Of a DNA stretch of 64,000 bases, positions 25,130 to 33,948 are shown one piece after another. Source of the stretch: Marmoricola sp. (GTDB lineage Bacteria > Actinomycetota > Actinomycetes > Propionibacteriales > Nocardioidaceae). Position 1 is the first letter of the stretch, and each line of letters begins with the position of its first letter. The position numbers and the translations under genes are program-made. Under the pieces are notes generated by a model. That model searched no databases, was not told where the DNA came from, and worked only from the letters and a program-made list of their open reading frames with translations. The stretch covers positions 62,001 to 126,000 of the forward strand of contig JAOPYE010000040.1 of the NCBI GenBank assembly GCA_025964775.1. The letters run 5' to 3'.

Positions 25130-26089
25130 ATGACCACAACACTGCTCAACACGACCGAACTGGGCCGGACCGGCATGCAGATCACCCGCATCGGCTTCGG
25201 CGCGTGGGCCATCGGCGGAGGTGACTGGGAGTTCGGCTGGGGTCCCCAGGACGACGACCAGTCGATCGCCGCGATCCACCGGGCACTCGACGGCGGGATC
25301 AACTGGATCGACACGGCTGCGGCCTACGGTTTCGGCCACTCCGAGGAGGTCGTCGGACGAGCCCTCGCAGGCGTCGACGAACGCCCGTACGTCTTCACGA
25401 AGGCATCGCTCCTCGAGGGACCCGGACGGACCGTGGTTCACAGTCTCAAGCGAGACTCGGTCCTTCGCGAAGCCGAAGCGAGTCTTCGCCGGCTCGGGGT
25501 CGACGCGATCGATCTCTACCAGATCCACTGGCCGAACCCCGAGTCCGAGATCGAGGAGGGTTGGGCTGCGCTCGCCGAGCTGAAGGAGCAGGGGCTGGTG
25601 CGGCACATCGGTGTGTCGAACTTCGACGTCAGCCAGCTCGAGCTAGCTCAGCAGATCGCCCCGGTGGAGTCGCTGCAGCCGCAGTACTCGCTCATCGAGC
25701 GCGGCGTCGAGAACGACGTCCTTCCCTACGCGGAGGCTGTGGGCGCCGGCGTGATCGTGTACTCGCCGATGGGTTCGGGTCTGCTGAGCGGCGCCATGAC
25801 TCCTGAGCGCATCAACGACCTCGCCGACTCCGACTGGCGCAAGAAGGACCCGCGCTTCAACGAGCCGCAGCTGAGCGAGCACTTGAGCCTGGTGGAGCGC
25901 CTGCGCGAGATCGCCGAGCGCCACCACACCTCTGTCGGGGCGGTGGCGATCGCCTGGACGCTGCGCAACCCGGCGGTCAACGGTGCCATCGTCGGGATGC
26001 GCAGGCCCGACCAGGTCGACCCCTTGCTGGCGGCCGCGTCCCTCGAGCTCGATGGGGACGACCTAGCTCTGATCGAGGCACGGCCATGA
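25130..26089 (+). CDS. Aldo/keto reductase
   Basis: 319 aa from the ATG at 25130 (AGGAGG 5 nt upstream); the ORF-track start at 25034 runs through the promoter. TIM-barrel NADPH oxidoreductase: GFGAWAIGGGDWEFGWG, GGINWIDTAAAYGFGHSEEVVGRAL (catalytic Asp and Tyr), KASLLEG (Lys), LYQIHWPNP (His), VSNFDVSQLE, QPQYSLIERGVENDVLPYA, and GAIVGMRRPDQV for the cofactor. Substrate unknown; family members reduce aldehydes, ketones and sugars. First gene of a four-gene operon with 4-bp overlaps, under a candidate TetR operator. Confidence 0.92.
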   Translation: MTTTLLNTTELGRTGMQITRIGFGAWAIGGGDWEFGWGPQDDDQSIAAIHRALDGGINWIDTAAAYGFGHSEEVVGRALAGVDERPYVFTKASLLEGPGRTVVHSLKRDSVLREAEASLRRLGVDAIDLYQIHWPNPESEIEEGWAALAELKEQGLVRHIGVSNFDVSQLELAQQIAPVESLQPQYSLIERGVENDVLPYAEAVGAGVIVYSPMGSGLLSGAMTPERINDLADSDWRKKDPRFNEPQLSEHLSLVERLREIAERHHTSVGAVAIAWTLRNPAVNGAIVGMRRPDQVDPLLAAASLELDGDDLALIEARP

Positions 26090-26967
26090 CAACGGTCGGG
26101 GTCGTCGGACTCGGCACCATGGGTGCCGGGATCGCTCGGCGGCTGCTCGCAGCGGGCTACGACGTACGGGGCACCAACCGCAGTGTCGAGAAGGCGGACC
26201 CGCTCATCGCAGAAGGTCTGCAATGGGACGCACACCCCCGCGCGGTGGCCCAGCGTTCCGAGGTCGTGCTCACGATGGTGACCGACGACGAGGCCCTCGC
26301 CACGGTCACCGAAGGCGCGGCCGGCGTGATCGCCGGCCTGCGCCCGGGGCAGGTGTACGTCGACATGAGCAGTGTCAGCCCTGCGGCGAGCATCCGAGCC
26401 GCGGAGCTGGTGAGTGCCGCGGGCGCGCGGATGCTGGATGCGCCCGTTTCGGGGAGCGTCCCCCAGGTCCAGGACGGCTCGCTGTCGATCATGGTCGGCG
26501 GCGACGAGCAAGCCTTCAGCTCCGTGCTGCCGATCCTTTCCGAGCTGGGAAAAAGCGTCGTACACGTCGGCCCGAACGGCGCCGGAGTCCTGCTCAAGCT
26601 TGCCCTCAACATCAGCCTCGCGGTTCAGGCGCTGGCGTTCAGCGAAGGCCTGCTCCTCGCCGAGAGGGGCGGCATCGATCCCCGGCTGGCTGCGGAAGTC
26701 ATGAGCGCCAGCGCGATCGGCTCGCCGATGCTGAGGGCCCGCCAGCCGCTGTTCCTCGACCTGCCCCAGGAAGCCTGGTTCCCGATCAGGCTGATGGACA
26801 AGGACCTCGGCCTCGCCCTCGACGAGGCACGGCGACTGTCGGTCGACCTCCCTACGACGGTGGTCGCGGCTCGGTTGCTCGACGAGGCAACCCGACTGGG
26901 GCTGGGCGAGCGCGACATCGCCGGGGTGCGGGAGGCGCTCCAGCGGCTGAACCAGGCCCGGCCATGA
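26086..26967 (+). CDS. NAD(P)-dependent beta-hydroxyacid dehydrogenase (3-hydroxyisobutyrate dehydrogenase-like)
   Basis: 293 aa. VGVVGLGTMGAGIARRLLAAGYDV is the Rossmann motif, DVRGTNRS gives likely NADPH preference (Asn-Arg-Ser after strand 2), DAPVSGSVPQVQDGSLSIMVGG is the substrate motif, and GPNGAGVLLKLALNI carries the catalytic Lys region. The C-terminal helical domain includes KDLGLALDEARRLSVDLP. Overlaps both the AKR stop and the next start by 4 bp, so they form one transcript. The pair of reductases suggests oxidation or reduction of a small hydroxyacid or aldehyde. Confidence 0.9.
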   Translation: MTTVGVVGLGTMGAGIARRLLAAGYDVRGTNRSVEKADPLIAEGLQWDAHPRAVAQRSEVVLTMVTDDEALATVTEGAAGVIAGLRPGQVYVDMSSVSPAASIRAAELVSAAGARMLDAPVSGSVPQVQDGSLSIMVGGDEQAFSSVLPILSELGKSVVHVGPNGAGVLLKLALNISLAVQALAFSEGLLLAERGGIDPRLAAEVMSASAIGSPMLRARQPLFLDLPQEAWFPIRLMDKDLGLALDEARRLSVDLPTTVVAARLLDEATRLGLGERDIAGVREALQRLNQARP

Positions 26968-27671
26968 GCACGGCACTCGCTCCCGGGCAGGCAGAGGTAC
27001 GAGGCTCGCGAGTGTCGACCCTGCAGGGCATCCTGCTGGCCCTGACCGTGGTCACCGGGCTCCTCGATGCGGCGAGCTACCTGGGCATGGGCAATGTCCT
27101 GGTCGCGAACATGACCGGGAACGTCCTGTTCCTGGGTTTCGCGATCGGGCGGGTGCCAGGGTTCGCGATCACCGGCTTCCTGGTCGCCCTTGCGGCGTTC
27201 CTGGCCGGAGCCGCGGTGGGCGGTCGGCTCCACGCGAGGCTCGGGGCGCGGCGCCGGAACTGGCTGACAACAGCACTGCTGCTCCAGAGCGTCCTGTCCT
27301 GCGCGGCCGCCGCCACAGCCGTGCTCGCAGGCGCTGCGGGCGGCGGTCCCCGGGTGGCCGAGATCGCGCTGCTGGCGGTCGGCCTGGGAATCCAGAACGC
27401 GAGCGTCCGTGCGCTCGCCGTCCCCGACCTGACCACTACGGTGCTCACCATGACACTCACCGGACTGGCCGCGGACTCCTCGTTGGCCGGCGGAGACAAT
27501 CCCCGGCTGCTGCGTCGCGTCACGTCTGTCCTGGCGCTCGGCGTTGGTGGTCTGGCTGGTGCAGTACTGGTGACCCAGGTCAGTGTCGCCGCGACCTTGG
27601 CGACGATCTGCGCACTCCAGCTCGCCATCACGATGGCGGTTGCCGGCGCGGGAGAGGACCACCTTCAATGA
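26964..27671 (+). CDS. DUF1275 (YoaK-like) membrane protein
   Basis: 235 aa, hidden in the ORF track at the end of a longer shadow frame. ATG at 26964 overlaps the upstream stop. Six or so hydrophobic segments; the motifs LTVVTGLLDAASYLGMGNVLVANMTGNVLFLGFAI and LAVGLGIQNASVRALAVPDLTTTVLTMTLTGLA (given here in short: GNVLVANMTGN, GIQNAS, TTTVLTMTLTG) are those of DUF1275. The family may transport small acids or other metabolites; none is proved. Probably imports or exports the substrate of the two upstream dehydrogenases. Confidence 0.85.
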   Translation: MSTALAPGQAEVRGSRVSTLQGILLALTVVTGLLDAASYLGMGNVLVANMTGNVLFLGFAIGRVPGFAITGFLVALAAFLAGAAVGGRLHARLGARRRNWLTTALLLQSVLSCAAAATAVLAGAAGGGPRVAEIALLAVGLGIQNASVRALAVPDLTTTVLTMTLTGLAADSSLAGGDNPRLLRRVTSVLALGVGGLAGAVLVTQVSVAATLATICALQLAITMAVAGAGEDHLQ

Positions 27672-28270
27672 CGACGTCAGAACAGACGGAGTCCAAGGGC
27701 GGTCGCCCACGGAGCGAGAAGGCGCGTGCCGCAATCCTGCGTGCGGCCGCCGATCTCCTGCTCGAGCGTGGCCTGGACTCGGTGAGCATGGACGCGGTTG
27801 CCGAGCAGGCCGGAGTCAGCAAGGCCACGATCTACCGGTGGTGGCCCACCAAGGAAGCGTTGGCGCTCGACGCCCTGTACGCCGAATGGGCCGAGGCGAC
27901 CCCCGCATCGACCGAGACCGGATCCCTTCGAGGCGACCTGCTGGCACTGCTGCTGCCGTGGGTGCACCAACTGGCCAAGCGACCCTATGCACGCGTCATG
28001 GGCTCCTTCATCACCCGTGCCCGCAGCGACCCCGGGTTCGCATCGGCGTACGTCGAGCGGCTGATGGTGCCCCGGCGCGAGATCGCACGAGCCGTGCTCG
28101 AACGAGCACGCCAACGGGGTGAGCTCGAGCCGGCGGTGCAGATCGACGTGGCGCTCGACGTGCTCTACGGAGCGGTCTACCACCGCTTTCTCCACGGCCA
28201 CGCACCGTTGACGGATCAGTTCGTGACCGACGTGGTCGACACAGTTCTCGGTGGTCTGGCCTGCCGTTGA
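27668..28270 (+). CDS. TetR-family transcriptional regulator
   Basis: 200 aa. HTH in residues 18-64: AILRAAADLLLERGLDSVSMDAVAEQAGVSKATIYRWWPTKEAL, the standard TetR DNA-binding domain with YRWWPTKEAL recognition end. The C-terminal ligand domain resembles the TetR_C group with LDVLYGAVYHRFLHGHAPL. ATG overlaps the DUF1275 stop, so the regulator is last in the operon and likely binds the AAACG-AGA-CGTTT palindrome at 25057. Convergent with the acyl-CoA dehydrogenase 33 bp away. Confidence 0.93.
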   Translation: MTTSEQTESKGGRPRSEKARAAILRAAADLLLERGLDSVSMDAVAEQAGVSKATIYRWWPTKEALALDALYAEWAEATPASTETGSLRGDLLALLLPWVHQLAKRPYARVMGSFITRARSDPGFASAYVERLMVPRREIARAVLERARQRGELEPAVQIDVALDVLYGAVYHRFLHGHAPLTDQFVTDVVDTVLGGLACR

Positions 28271-28303
28271 GTGCCTACTGGACCGGCCGCTGGACCGGCA
28301 CCG

Positions 28304-29596
28304 TCATGAGTCGGTCGCGAGGAGGTGCGCGTACATCTCGTGCGCGACAGCACGGCGGGTCGGCACATGCTCACTGGGTACGCCGTCGCGTGGCGCTTCG
28401 TACCGCTTGAGAACCTGCCGCGCGACGCTCTGGCGGTGCACCTCGTCGGGACCGTCGTAGATCCGGGCAGCCCGGGCCCACCGGTACATCGCCTCCAGGG
28501 GCAGGTCGCTGGAGTAGCCGAGAGACCCGTGCGCCTGGAGCGACCGGTCGATGACGTCGTGCAGCACCTTGGCGCCGAAGTACTTGATCATCGCGATGTC
28601 CGTGCGAGCCGCCGAGGCGCCCTGCGTATCCATCACCCAGGCGGCGTGCAGGGTCATCAGGCGCGCGGCCTGCATCTCGGCAGCGGAGTCGGCGATCCAG
28701 TTCTGGATGGTCTGCTTCTCTGCCAGCAGGCTGCCGTGCGCATAGCGATAGGTCGCGCGCTCACACATCATGTCGAAGGCGCGCTGTGCCTGCCCCAGCC
28801 AGCGCATCGCGTGGTGGATGCGCCCGGGCCCGAGCCGGTGCTGCGCGATCACGAACGCATGGCCGACACCGCCGAGGACGGCATCGGCGGGCACCCGCAC
28901 GTCCTCATAACGGATCTCGGCGTGGTTTCCGTAGCGTCCGAACCGGGCGGACGGGTCGTCCATGCTGCCGACGTCGCGCAGGATCCTGACACCGAGCGTG
29001 TCTGCAGGCACGATGAACATGGTGGCCCGGGCATGGCTGACCGCGTCGGGGTCGGTGACCGCCATGACGATCAGGAAATCGGCGACCGACGCGTTCGACG
29101 AGTACCACTTGTGCCCGTTGATCACCCACTCGTCGCCGTCCTGGACGGCGCGGGTGACCAGGAGCGTGGGATCCGAACCGGCGCTGTCGGGCTCGGTCAT
29201 CGAGAAGGCCGATCGGATCTCACCGGCGAGCAGCGGTTCGAGCCAGCGCTTCTTCTGCTCCGGCGTCCCCACCAGGGCCAGGATCTCGCTGTTCCCGCTG
29301 TCCGGCGCCGCGCAGCCGAACGCCGCCGGTGCCAGCGTGCAGGTCCCGAGGATCTCGTGCATCAGGCCGAGCTTCACCTGTCCGTAGCCCTGGCCTCCGT
29401 GCTCCGGTTCCAGGTGCGCGGCCCACAAGCCCTGCTCCTTGACCTGTGCCTTCAGCGGGGCCAGGGCGCGGTCGATCGCGTCCATGTCGAGCTCGTCGAG
29501 CAGTGACTCGAGAGGCAGTAGCTCCGTGCGTACGACGTCGCGCATCCACGCCAGCTTCGCCTCGAACTCCGGCTCGGTCGAAAAGTCCCAGCTCAT
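28304..29596 (-). CDS. Acyl-CoA dehydrogenase family protein (ACAD11/LvaC-like context)
   Basis: 430 aa from the ATG at 29596 (GGAGGAA upstream); the ORF-track start adds a shadow of the SDR. ACAD domains: helical N-terminus with EPEHGGQGYG, FSMTEPDSAGSDP (FAD/substrate beta domain), WVINGHKWYSSNA, and C-terminal helices with SLQAHGSLGYSSDLPLEAMYRWARAARIYDGPDEVHRQ. The IYDGPDEVH end is that of the ACAD10/11 and phosphotransferase-linked branch. Third in a minus-strand operon with SDR and APH kinase. May act on 4-phosphoacyl-CoA intermediates (inference from context). Confidence 0.88.
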   Translation of the reverse strand: MSWDFSTEPEFEAKLAWMRDVVRTELLPLESLLDELDMDAIDRALAPLKAQVKEQGLWAAHLEPEHGGQGYGQVKLGLMHEILGTCTLAPAAFGCAAPDSGNSEILALVGTPEQKKRWLEPLLAGEIRSAFSMTEPDSAGSDPTLLVTRAVQDGDEWVINGHKWYSSNASVADFLIVMAVTDPDAVSHARATMFIVPADTLGVRILRDVGSMDDPSARFGRYGNHAEIRYEDVRVPADAVLGGVGHAFVIAQHRLGPGRIHHAMRWLGQAQRAFDMMCERATYRYAHGSLLAEKQTIQNWIADSAAEMQAARLMTLHAAWVMDTQGASAARTDIAMIKYFGAKVLHDVIDRSLQAHGSLGYSSDLPLEAMYRWARAARIYDGPDEVHRQSVARQVLKRYEAPRDGVPSEHVPTRRAVAHEMYAHLLATDS

Positions 29597-30336
29597 CGGG
29601 TTCCTCCATCTACTCGCAAGATCGCGCCGGTGGTGAAGCTGGATGCTTCGGACGCGAAGTACAGGGCGGCACCGACGACCTCGTCGGGGCGACCGGCTCG
29701 GCCCAGTGCCAGGCTCTGGGCGACGAACTGGTGGATATCCTCGGGCCAGGCCTTGGAGATGTCGGTCAGGAACGGGCCGCAGAGGATCGCGTTGACCCGC
29801 ACCGTGGGTGCGTAGGCCTGGGCGAAGCCTTCGGTCAGCGCGTTGAGCCCGGCTTTCGCCGCGGCGTAGGGGAGCGACAGGGCATCGGGGCGGATCGAGG
29901 CGATCGAGGACACGTTGATGACGGTCCCGCCGTTGCCGTCGGCCATCCGCTTGCCGACGGCAGCCGTGAGACGGAACGGACCCTTGAGGTTGATGCCCAG
30001 CACCTTGTCCCAGAGGTCCTCGCTCACCTCCTCCAGGCTCGGGTACAGCGGCGACATGCCTGCGTTGTTGACCAGGACGTCGATGCGGCCGAAGTCGGCG
30101 TACACCTGCTCGACCAGATCGTCGCACTGGGACCAGTCGCCGACGTTGCAGGCGACGCCGAGCGCGCGGACGCCGTACTTCTCGTGCACCTCGGCTGCCA
30201 GCGCCTCGCAGGCAGCCAGCTTGCGGCTGGCGATCACCACGTCCGCGCCGCGTTCCGCGAACGCGAGCACCATCTCTCGTCCGAGTCCACGGCTGCCGCC
30301 GGTCACCAGACACACCTTGCCGGTCAGGTCGCTCAC
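29593..30336 (-). CDS. Short-chain dehydrogenase/reductase
   Basis: 247 aa from the GTG at 30336, which overlaps the kinase stop (GTGA). Classical SDR: VCLVTGGSRGLGREM (NAD(P) motif TGxxxGxG), ACNVGDW, LVNNAGMSPL, INVSSIASIRPDALSLPYAAAKAGLNAL with catalytic Ser, Tyr and Lys (YAAAK), and ILCGPFLTDI. The C-terminal GAILRVDGGTR is typical of FabG-like enzymes. It stands between the kinase and the acyl-CoA dehydrogenase and probably oxidises or reduces a hydroxyacyl or keto intermediate of the same pathway. Confidence 0.92.
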   Translation of the reverse strand: MSDLTGKVCLVTGGSRGLGREMVLAFAERGADVVIASRKLAACEALAAEVHEKYGVRALGVACNVGDWSQCDDLVEQVYADFGRIDVLVNNAGMSPLYPSLEEVSEDLWDKVLGINLKGPFRLTAAVGKRMADGNGGTVINVSSIASIRPDALSLPYAAAKAGLNALTEGFAQAYAPTVRVNAILCGPFLTDISKAWPEDIHQFVAQSLALGRAGRPDEVVGAALYFASEASSFTTGAILRVDGGTR

Positions 30337-31406
30337 GCCATCACTCCTTGGGTGCTGAACTTCTCGGCACGCTCGATCAGCGCGCAGGCAACCTTGTGGA
30401 ACATCTCGCCGAGCGATCTGTCTGCCTTGCCGGCGCACGCGCGGGCGTAGGTGCCCTCAAGCACGATGCCGAGCTTGAAGCCGGCCAGGGCGGCGTACCA
30501 GTCGATCGCGCTGAGGTCCCGGCCCGAGAGCTCGGCGTACCGGTTCACCAGCTCCGCCCTGGTCGCCAGGCCTCCCTGCTCGGCGAAGCTGGACACCAGG
30601 ACGTTGATCTCGGAGCCCGGGTCGACCGGCCAGGTGACCAGCAGCCAGCCCAGGTCGAGGAGCGGGTCGCCGATCGTCGCCATCTCCCAGTCGAGGATGG
30701 CCGTGAGCTCCGGCCCGTCCCGGTCGAACAGCAGGTTCGCGAGGTGGAAGTCGCCGTGCAGGATCCCGGGTTGGTACGTCGTCGGGAGGTGGGTGCCGAG
30801 CCACTGCGCGAGCTCGAGGGCGCCGGGGAGGTCGGCTCCGGGATAGCCCTCCAACGCGTCGTACGACGCGAGCTCACCGAGCCAGCGGGGTACCTGCCGT
30901 TCGAGAAAACCGTCCGCGCGGCCGAAGTCGCCGAGGCCGAGCGCTTCGTGGTCCACAGCGCCCAGGGCAGCCAGGCCCTCGACGGCACTGAGCCCCATCC
31001 GATGCCGGATCAGCGGATCGCCCGCGTGGAGCCCGGGTAGCCCGGTGGAGGCGTTGAAACCGTCCATGGAGTCCATCAGCAGGAACGGTGCGCCACCCAT
31101 CACGGAGTCGTCGGGACAGGCCGCAACCAGCCCGGGAACGGGCAGGCCGTGTCCGGTCAGGGCGCCGAGGACTCGTGCCTCGCGCCGCAGGTTGTCGTTG
31201 CTCCTGGGGCGCAGGTGCCGGGGCGGACGACGCAGGACGTACGTCCGCCCGCCGCGGCTGAGGCGTACGAGCAGGTTCTGGGTACCGCCGGTCAGGACGG
31301 TGACGTCGTCGAACGCGCCGGGGGGCAGGCCCTGGCTGTCCATCCAGGTGCCGAGCGCGGAGAGGTCCACGAGGTCGCGGAGCGCCGGATCGAGATCGAG
31401 GGACAT
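30333..31406 (-). CDS. APH-type phosphotransferase (ACAD10/11 kinase or LvaA-like)
   Basis: About 357 aa. Protein-kinase-like fold: GGTQNLLVRL, YVLRRPP (Lys/Arg of N-lobe), HGDFHLANLLFD (catalytic HGDxxxxN), and AILDWEMATIGDPLLDLGWLL (metal-binding DWE). This clade is the one fused to ACAD in animal ACAD10/11 and is separate in LvaA of the levulinate pathway, where it phosphorylates the 4-hydroxyl of 4-hydroxyacyl-CoA. Antibiotic resistance is unlikely in this context. Start ATG 31406; GTG codons at 31415 and 31424 are alternatives, and an AGGTGG suits the former. Confidence 0.85.
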   Translation of the reverse strand: MSLDLDPALRDLVDLSALGTWMDSQGLPPGAFDDVTVLTGGTQNLLVRLSRGGRTYVLRRPPRHLRPRSNDNLRREARVLGALTGHGLPVPGLVAACPDDSVMGGAPFLLMDSMDGFNASTGLPGLHAGDPLIRHRMGLSAVEGLAALGAVDHEALGLGDFGRADGFLERQVPRWLGELASYDALEGYPGADLPGALELAQWLGTHLPTTYQPGILHGDFHLANLLFDRDGPELTAILDWEMATIGDPLLDLGWLLVTWPVDPGSEINVLVSSFAEQGGLATRAELVNRYAELSGRDLSAIDWYAALAGFKLGIVLEGTYARACAGKADRSLGEMFHKVACALIERAEKFSTQGVMA

Positions 31407-31562
31407 GCCTGACACCGTAGCCACCTGATCGAGGTCGCGACGGTCGTGCTCGCTTGTCCGATCTCAGACGAGACGTGATCCGCCGATCCGGCAGCTGCGC
31501 GGCGGGCCTGTTCGCCCAGAACGAACATCGGCGTTCGGTGGAACAGGTCCGCGTGCCTTGTA

Positions 31563-31583
31563 GTTGAGTTCACATGGCTCAAG
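31563..31583. promoter_or_regulatory. HAIR-like operator (HspR site) over the lon start
   Basis: GTTGAGT and GCTCAAG are separated by 7 nt, matching the HspR-associated inverted repeat CTTGAGT-N7-ACTCAAG at 12 of 14 positions with exact spacing. The lon ATG (31574) lies in the spacer. A TAGTTG -10-like box at 31561 would give a start at or next to the ATG, that is a leaderless mRNA. hspR itself is not in the window. Confidence 0.7.
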
Positions 31584-33916
31584 TTTCCGAGAACGAGGAC
31601 TTCGTGTCCCAGAACCGTCTTCCCGTGTTGTTCCTCTCCGACGTGGTGGTACTCCCGGGCATGGTCGTGCCGATCGAGCTCGACGAGCCCGCGCAGGCTG
31701 TCATCGATGCCGCAGGTGCGAGCAGCGGCGGCCGGCTGCTGCTCGCACCACGCCTCGAGGACCGGTACGCGTCCTACGGCGTGATCGCCTCCATCGAGCG
31801 GGTCGGCCGTTTCAGCGGCGGTGGCCCGGCGGCCCTGCTCAAGGCCGAGCGCCGTGGCCGGATCGGCACCGGCGTCAGCGGGCCCGGCGCTGCCCTGTGG
31901 GTCGAGGTCGAGCCGGTCGAGGACCAGGTCACCGATCGCGCCCGCGAGCTGGCCGAGGAGTACAAGCGCCTCGTCGTGGCCGTCCTGCAGCGGCGCGAGG
32001 CGTGGCAGGTCATCGACTCGGTCCACCAGATGACCGACCCGAGCGCGATCGCGGATGCCGCCGGCTACGCGTCGTACCTGTCGGCCGATCGCAAGCGTGA
32101 GCTGCTCGAGAACCCCGACGTGGCATCACGCCTGGAATCGCTGATCGGCTGGACCCGCGAGCACCTCGCGGAAGCCGAGGTCACGGACAAGATCAGTGAG
32201 GACGTCCGCGAGGGCCTGGAGAAGAGCCAGCGCGAGTTCCTGTTGCGCCAGCAGCTTGCGGCCATCCGCAAGGAGCTGGGCGAGGGCGAGCCCGAGGGTG
32301 CTGATGACTACCGCGGTCGCGTCGAAGCGGCCGACGTCCCCGACGCCGTGCGCGAGGCGCTGCTGCGCGAGGTCGACAAGCTGGAGCGTTCCAGCGACCA
32401 GAGCCCGGAGACCGCGTGGATCCGGACCTGGCTGGACACCGTGCTCGAGCTTCCCTGGGGCGTCACCACCGAGGACTCGGTCGACGTGGTCGCGGCGCGC
32501 GCGGTGCTGGATGCCGATCACCACGGCCTCGACGAGGTCAAGGACCGGATCGTCGAGTACCTCGCCGTCCGGAGCCGTCGTGCCGAGCGCGGCCTGAAGG
32601 TCGTGGGCGGTCGTGGTTCGGGCGCGGTGATCCTGCTGGCCGGTCCGCCCGGAGTCGGCAAGACCTCCCTGGGCGAGTCGGTCGCGCGCACGCTCGGCCG
32701 GAAATTCGTCCGCGTCGCGCTGGGCGGCGTCCGTGACGAGGCGGAGATCCGCGGACACCGCCGGACCTACGTGGGTGCTCTTCCCGGCAGGATCGTCCGG
32801 GCGATCAAGGAGGCCGGTTCGATGAACCCGGTCGTCCTGCTCGACGAGGTCGACAAGATCGGGGCCGACTACCGCGGCGACCCTGCCGCAGCGTTGCTGG
32901 AGGTGCTCGACCCCGCTCAGAACCACACGTTCCGCGACCACTACCTCGAGCTGGACCTGGACCTGTCCGACGTGCTGTTCATCGGCACCGCCAACGTGGT
33001 CGAGCAGATCCCGTCGGCCCTGCTGGACCGGATGGAGCTGATCACCCTCGACGGGTACACCGAGGACGACAAGGTCGCGATCGCCCGCGACTTCCTGCTT
33101 CCCCGGCAGCTCGAACGCGCCGCCCTGGATGCCGACGAGGTCACGATCTCGGACGCCGCCCTGCGCGAGATCGCGGCCAACTACACCCGTGAGGCCGGCG
33201 TACGGCAGCTGGAACGGTTCCTGGCGAAAGCGTTGCGCAAGGTGGCCACCCGCCTGGCCGCCGGCACCGAACGCGTCGACATCGACCTGGCCGACCTGAA
33301 GGACCTGGTCGGCCGGCCGCGGTTCACCCCCGACGCGCCCGAACGGACCTCGGTGCCCGGCGTGGCGACCGGACTCGCGGTGACCGGGCTCGGGGGAGAC
33401 GTGCTCTTCATCGAGGCGTCGGTGCACGAGGGGCCGGCCGGTCTCACCCTGACCGGCCAGCTCGGCGACGTGATGAAGGAATCCGCGCAGATCGCGCTCA
33501 CCTTCGTCCGCTCCCACGCGGCCGAGCTGGGCGTCGACCCTGCCTTCCTCGACCGAGCAGTCCACGTGCACGTGCCGGCCGGCGCGACGCCCAAGGACGG
33601 TCCGTCCGCCGGGATCACGATGGTGACTGCCCTGGTCTCGCTCGCCACTGGTCGCCCGGTGCGCCCGGAGGTCGGCATGACCGGCGAGGTCACCCTCAAC
33701 GGCCGGGTGCTGCCGATCGGTGGGCTCAAGCAGAAGCTGCTTGCGGCTCAGCGCAACGGGCTGACCGAGGTGTTCGTGCCGCTGCGCAACGAGCCCGACC
33801 TGGACGACGTACCGGCTGACGTGCTGGAGGCGCTGACCGTGCACGTGGTCGGCGACGTCCTGGACGTGGTCCGGGGTGCCCTGTCCGAGGGCGTCACCGC
33901 GACGGTCGCGGCGTAG
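31574..33916 (+). CDS. lon: ATP-dependent Lon protease
   Basis: 780 aa, normal LonA length. N-terminal substrate-binding domain ([21 protein letters not shown]), a long helical linker, AAA+ module with Walker [10 protein letters not shown] (357-365) and Walker [12 protein letters not shown] (about 417), and the C-terminal protease domain with catalytic Ser678 in [11 protein letters not shown] and Lys721 in [10 protein letters not shown], one residue off the E. coli numbering. It degrades misfolded and regulatory proteins in the cytoplasm. The HAIR-like repeat over its start suggests HspR heat-shock repression, as known for Streptomyces lon. Stands alone between two divergent/convergent operons. 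Confidence 0.97.
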   Translation: MAQVSENEDFVSQNRLPVLFLSDVVVLPGMVVPIELDEPAQAVIDAAGASSGGRLLLAPRLEDRYASYGVIASIERVGRFSGGGPAALLKAERRGRIGTGVSGPGAALWVEVEPVEDQVTDRARELAEEYKRLVVAVLQRREAWQVIDSVHQMTDPSAIADAAGYASYLSADRKRELLENPDVASRLESLIGWTREHLAEAEVTDKISEDVREGLEKSQREFLLRQQLAAIRKELGEGEPEGADDYRGRVEAADVPDAVREALLREVDKLERSSDQSPETAWIRTWLDTVLELPWGVTTEDSVDVVAARAVLDADHHGLDEVKDRIVEYLAVRSRRAERGLKVVGGRGSGAVILLAGPPGVGKTSLGESVARTLGRKFVRVALGGVRDEAEIRGHRRTYVGALPGRIVRAIKEAGSMNPVVLLDEVDKIGADYRGDPAAALLEVLDPAQNHTFRDHYLELDLDLSDVLFIGTANVVEQIPSALLDRMELITLDGYTEDDKVAIARDFLLPRQLERAALDADEVTISDAALREIAANYTREAGVRQLERFLAKALRKVATRLAAGTERVDIDLADLKDLVGRPRFTPDAPERTSVPGVATGLAVTGLGGDVLFIEASVHEGPAGLTLTGQLGDVMKESAQIALTFVRSHAAELGVDPAFLDRAVHVHVPAGATPKDGPSAGITMVTALVSLATGRPVRPEVGMTGEVTLNGRVLPIGGLKQKLLAAQRNGLTEVFVPLRNEPDLDDVPADVLEALTVHVVGDVLDVVRGALSEGVTATVAA

Positions 33917-33948
33917 TCGGTCTCACGACGGCGCACGACCTGGCGAGG

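Noticed and set aside
30333-31406. Aminoglycoside resistance gene
   Set aside because: The APH fold is present, but the clade and operon with ACAD and SDR indicate metabolic kinase function.
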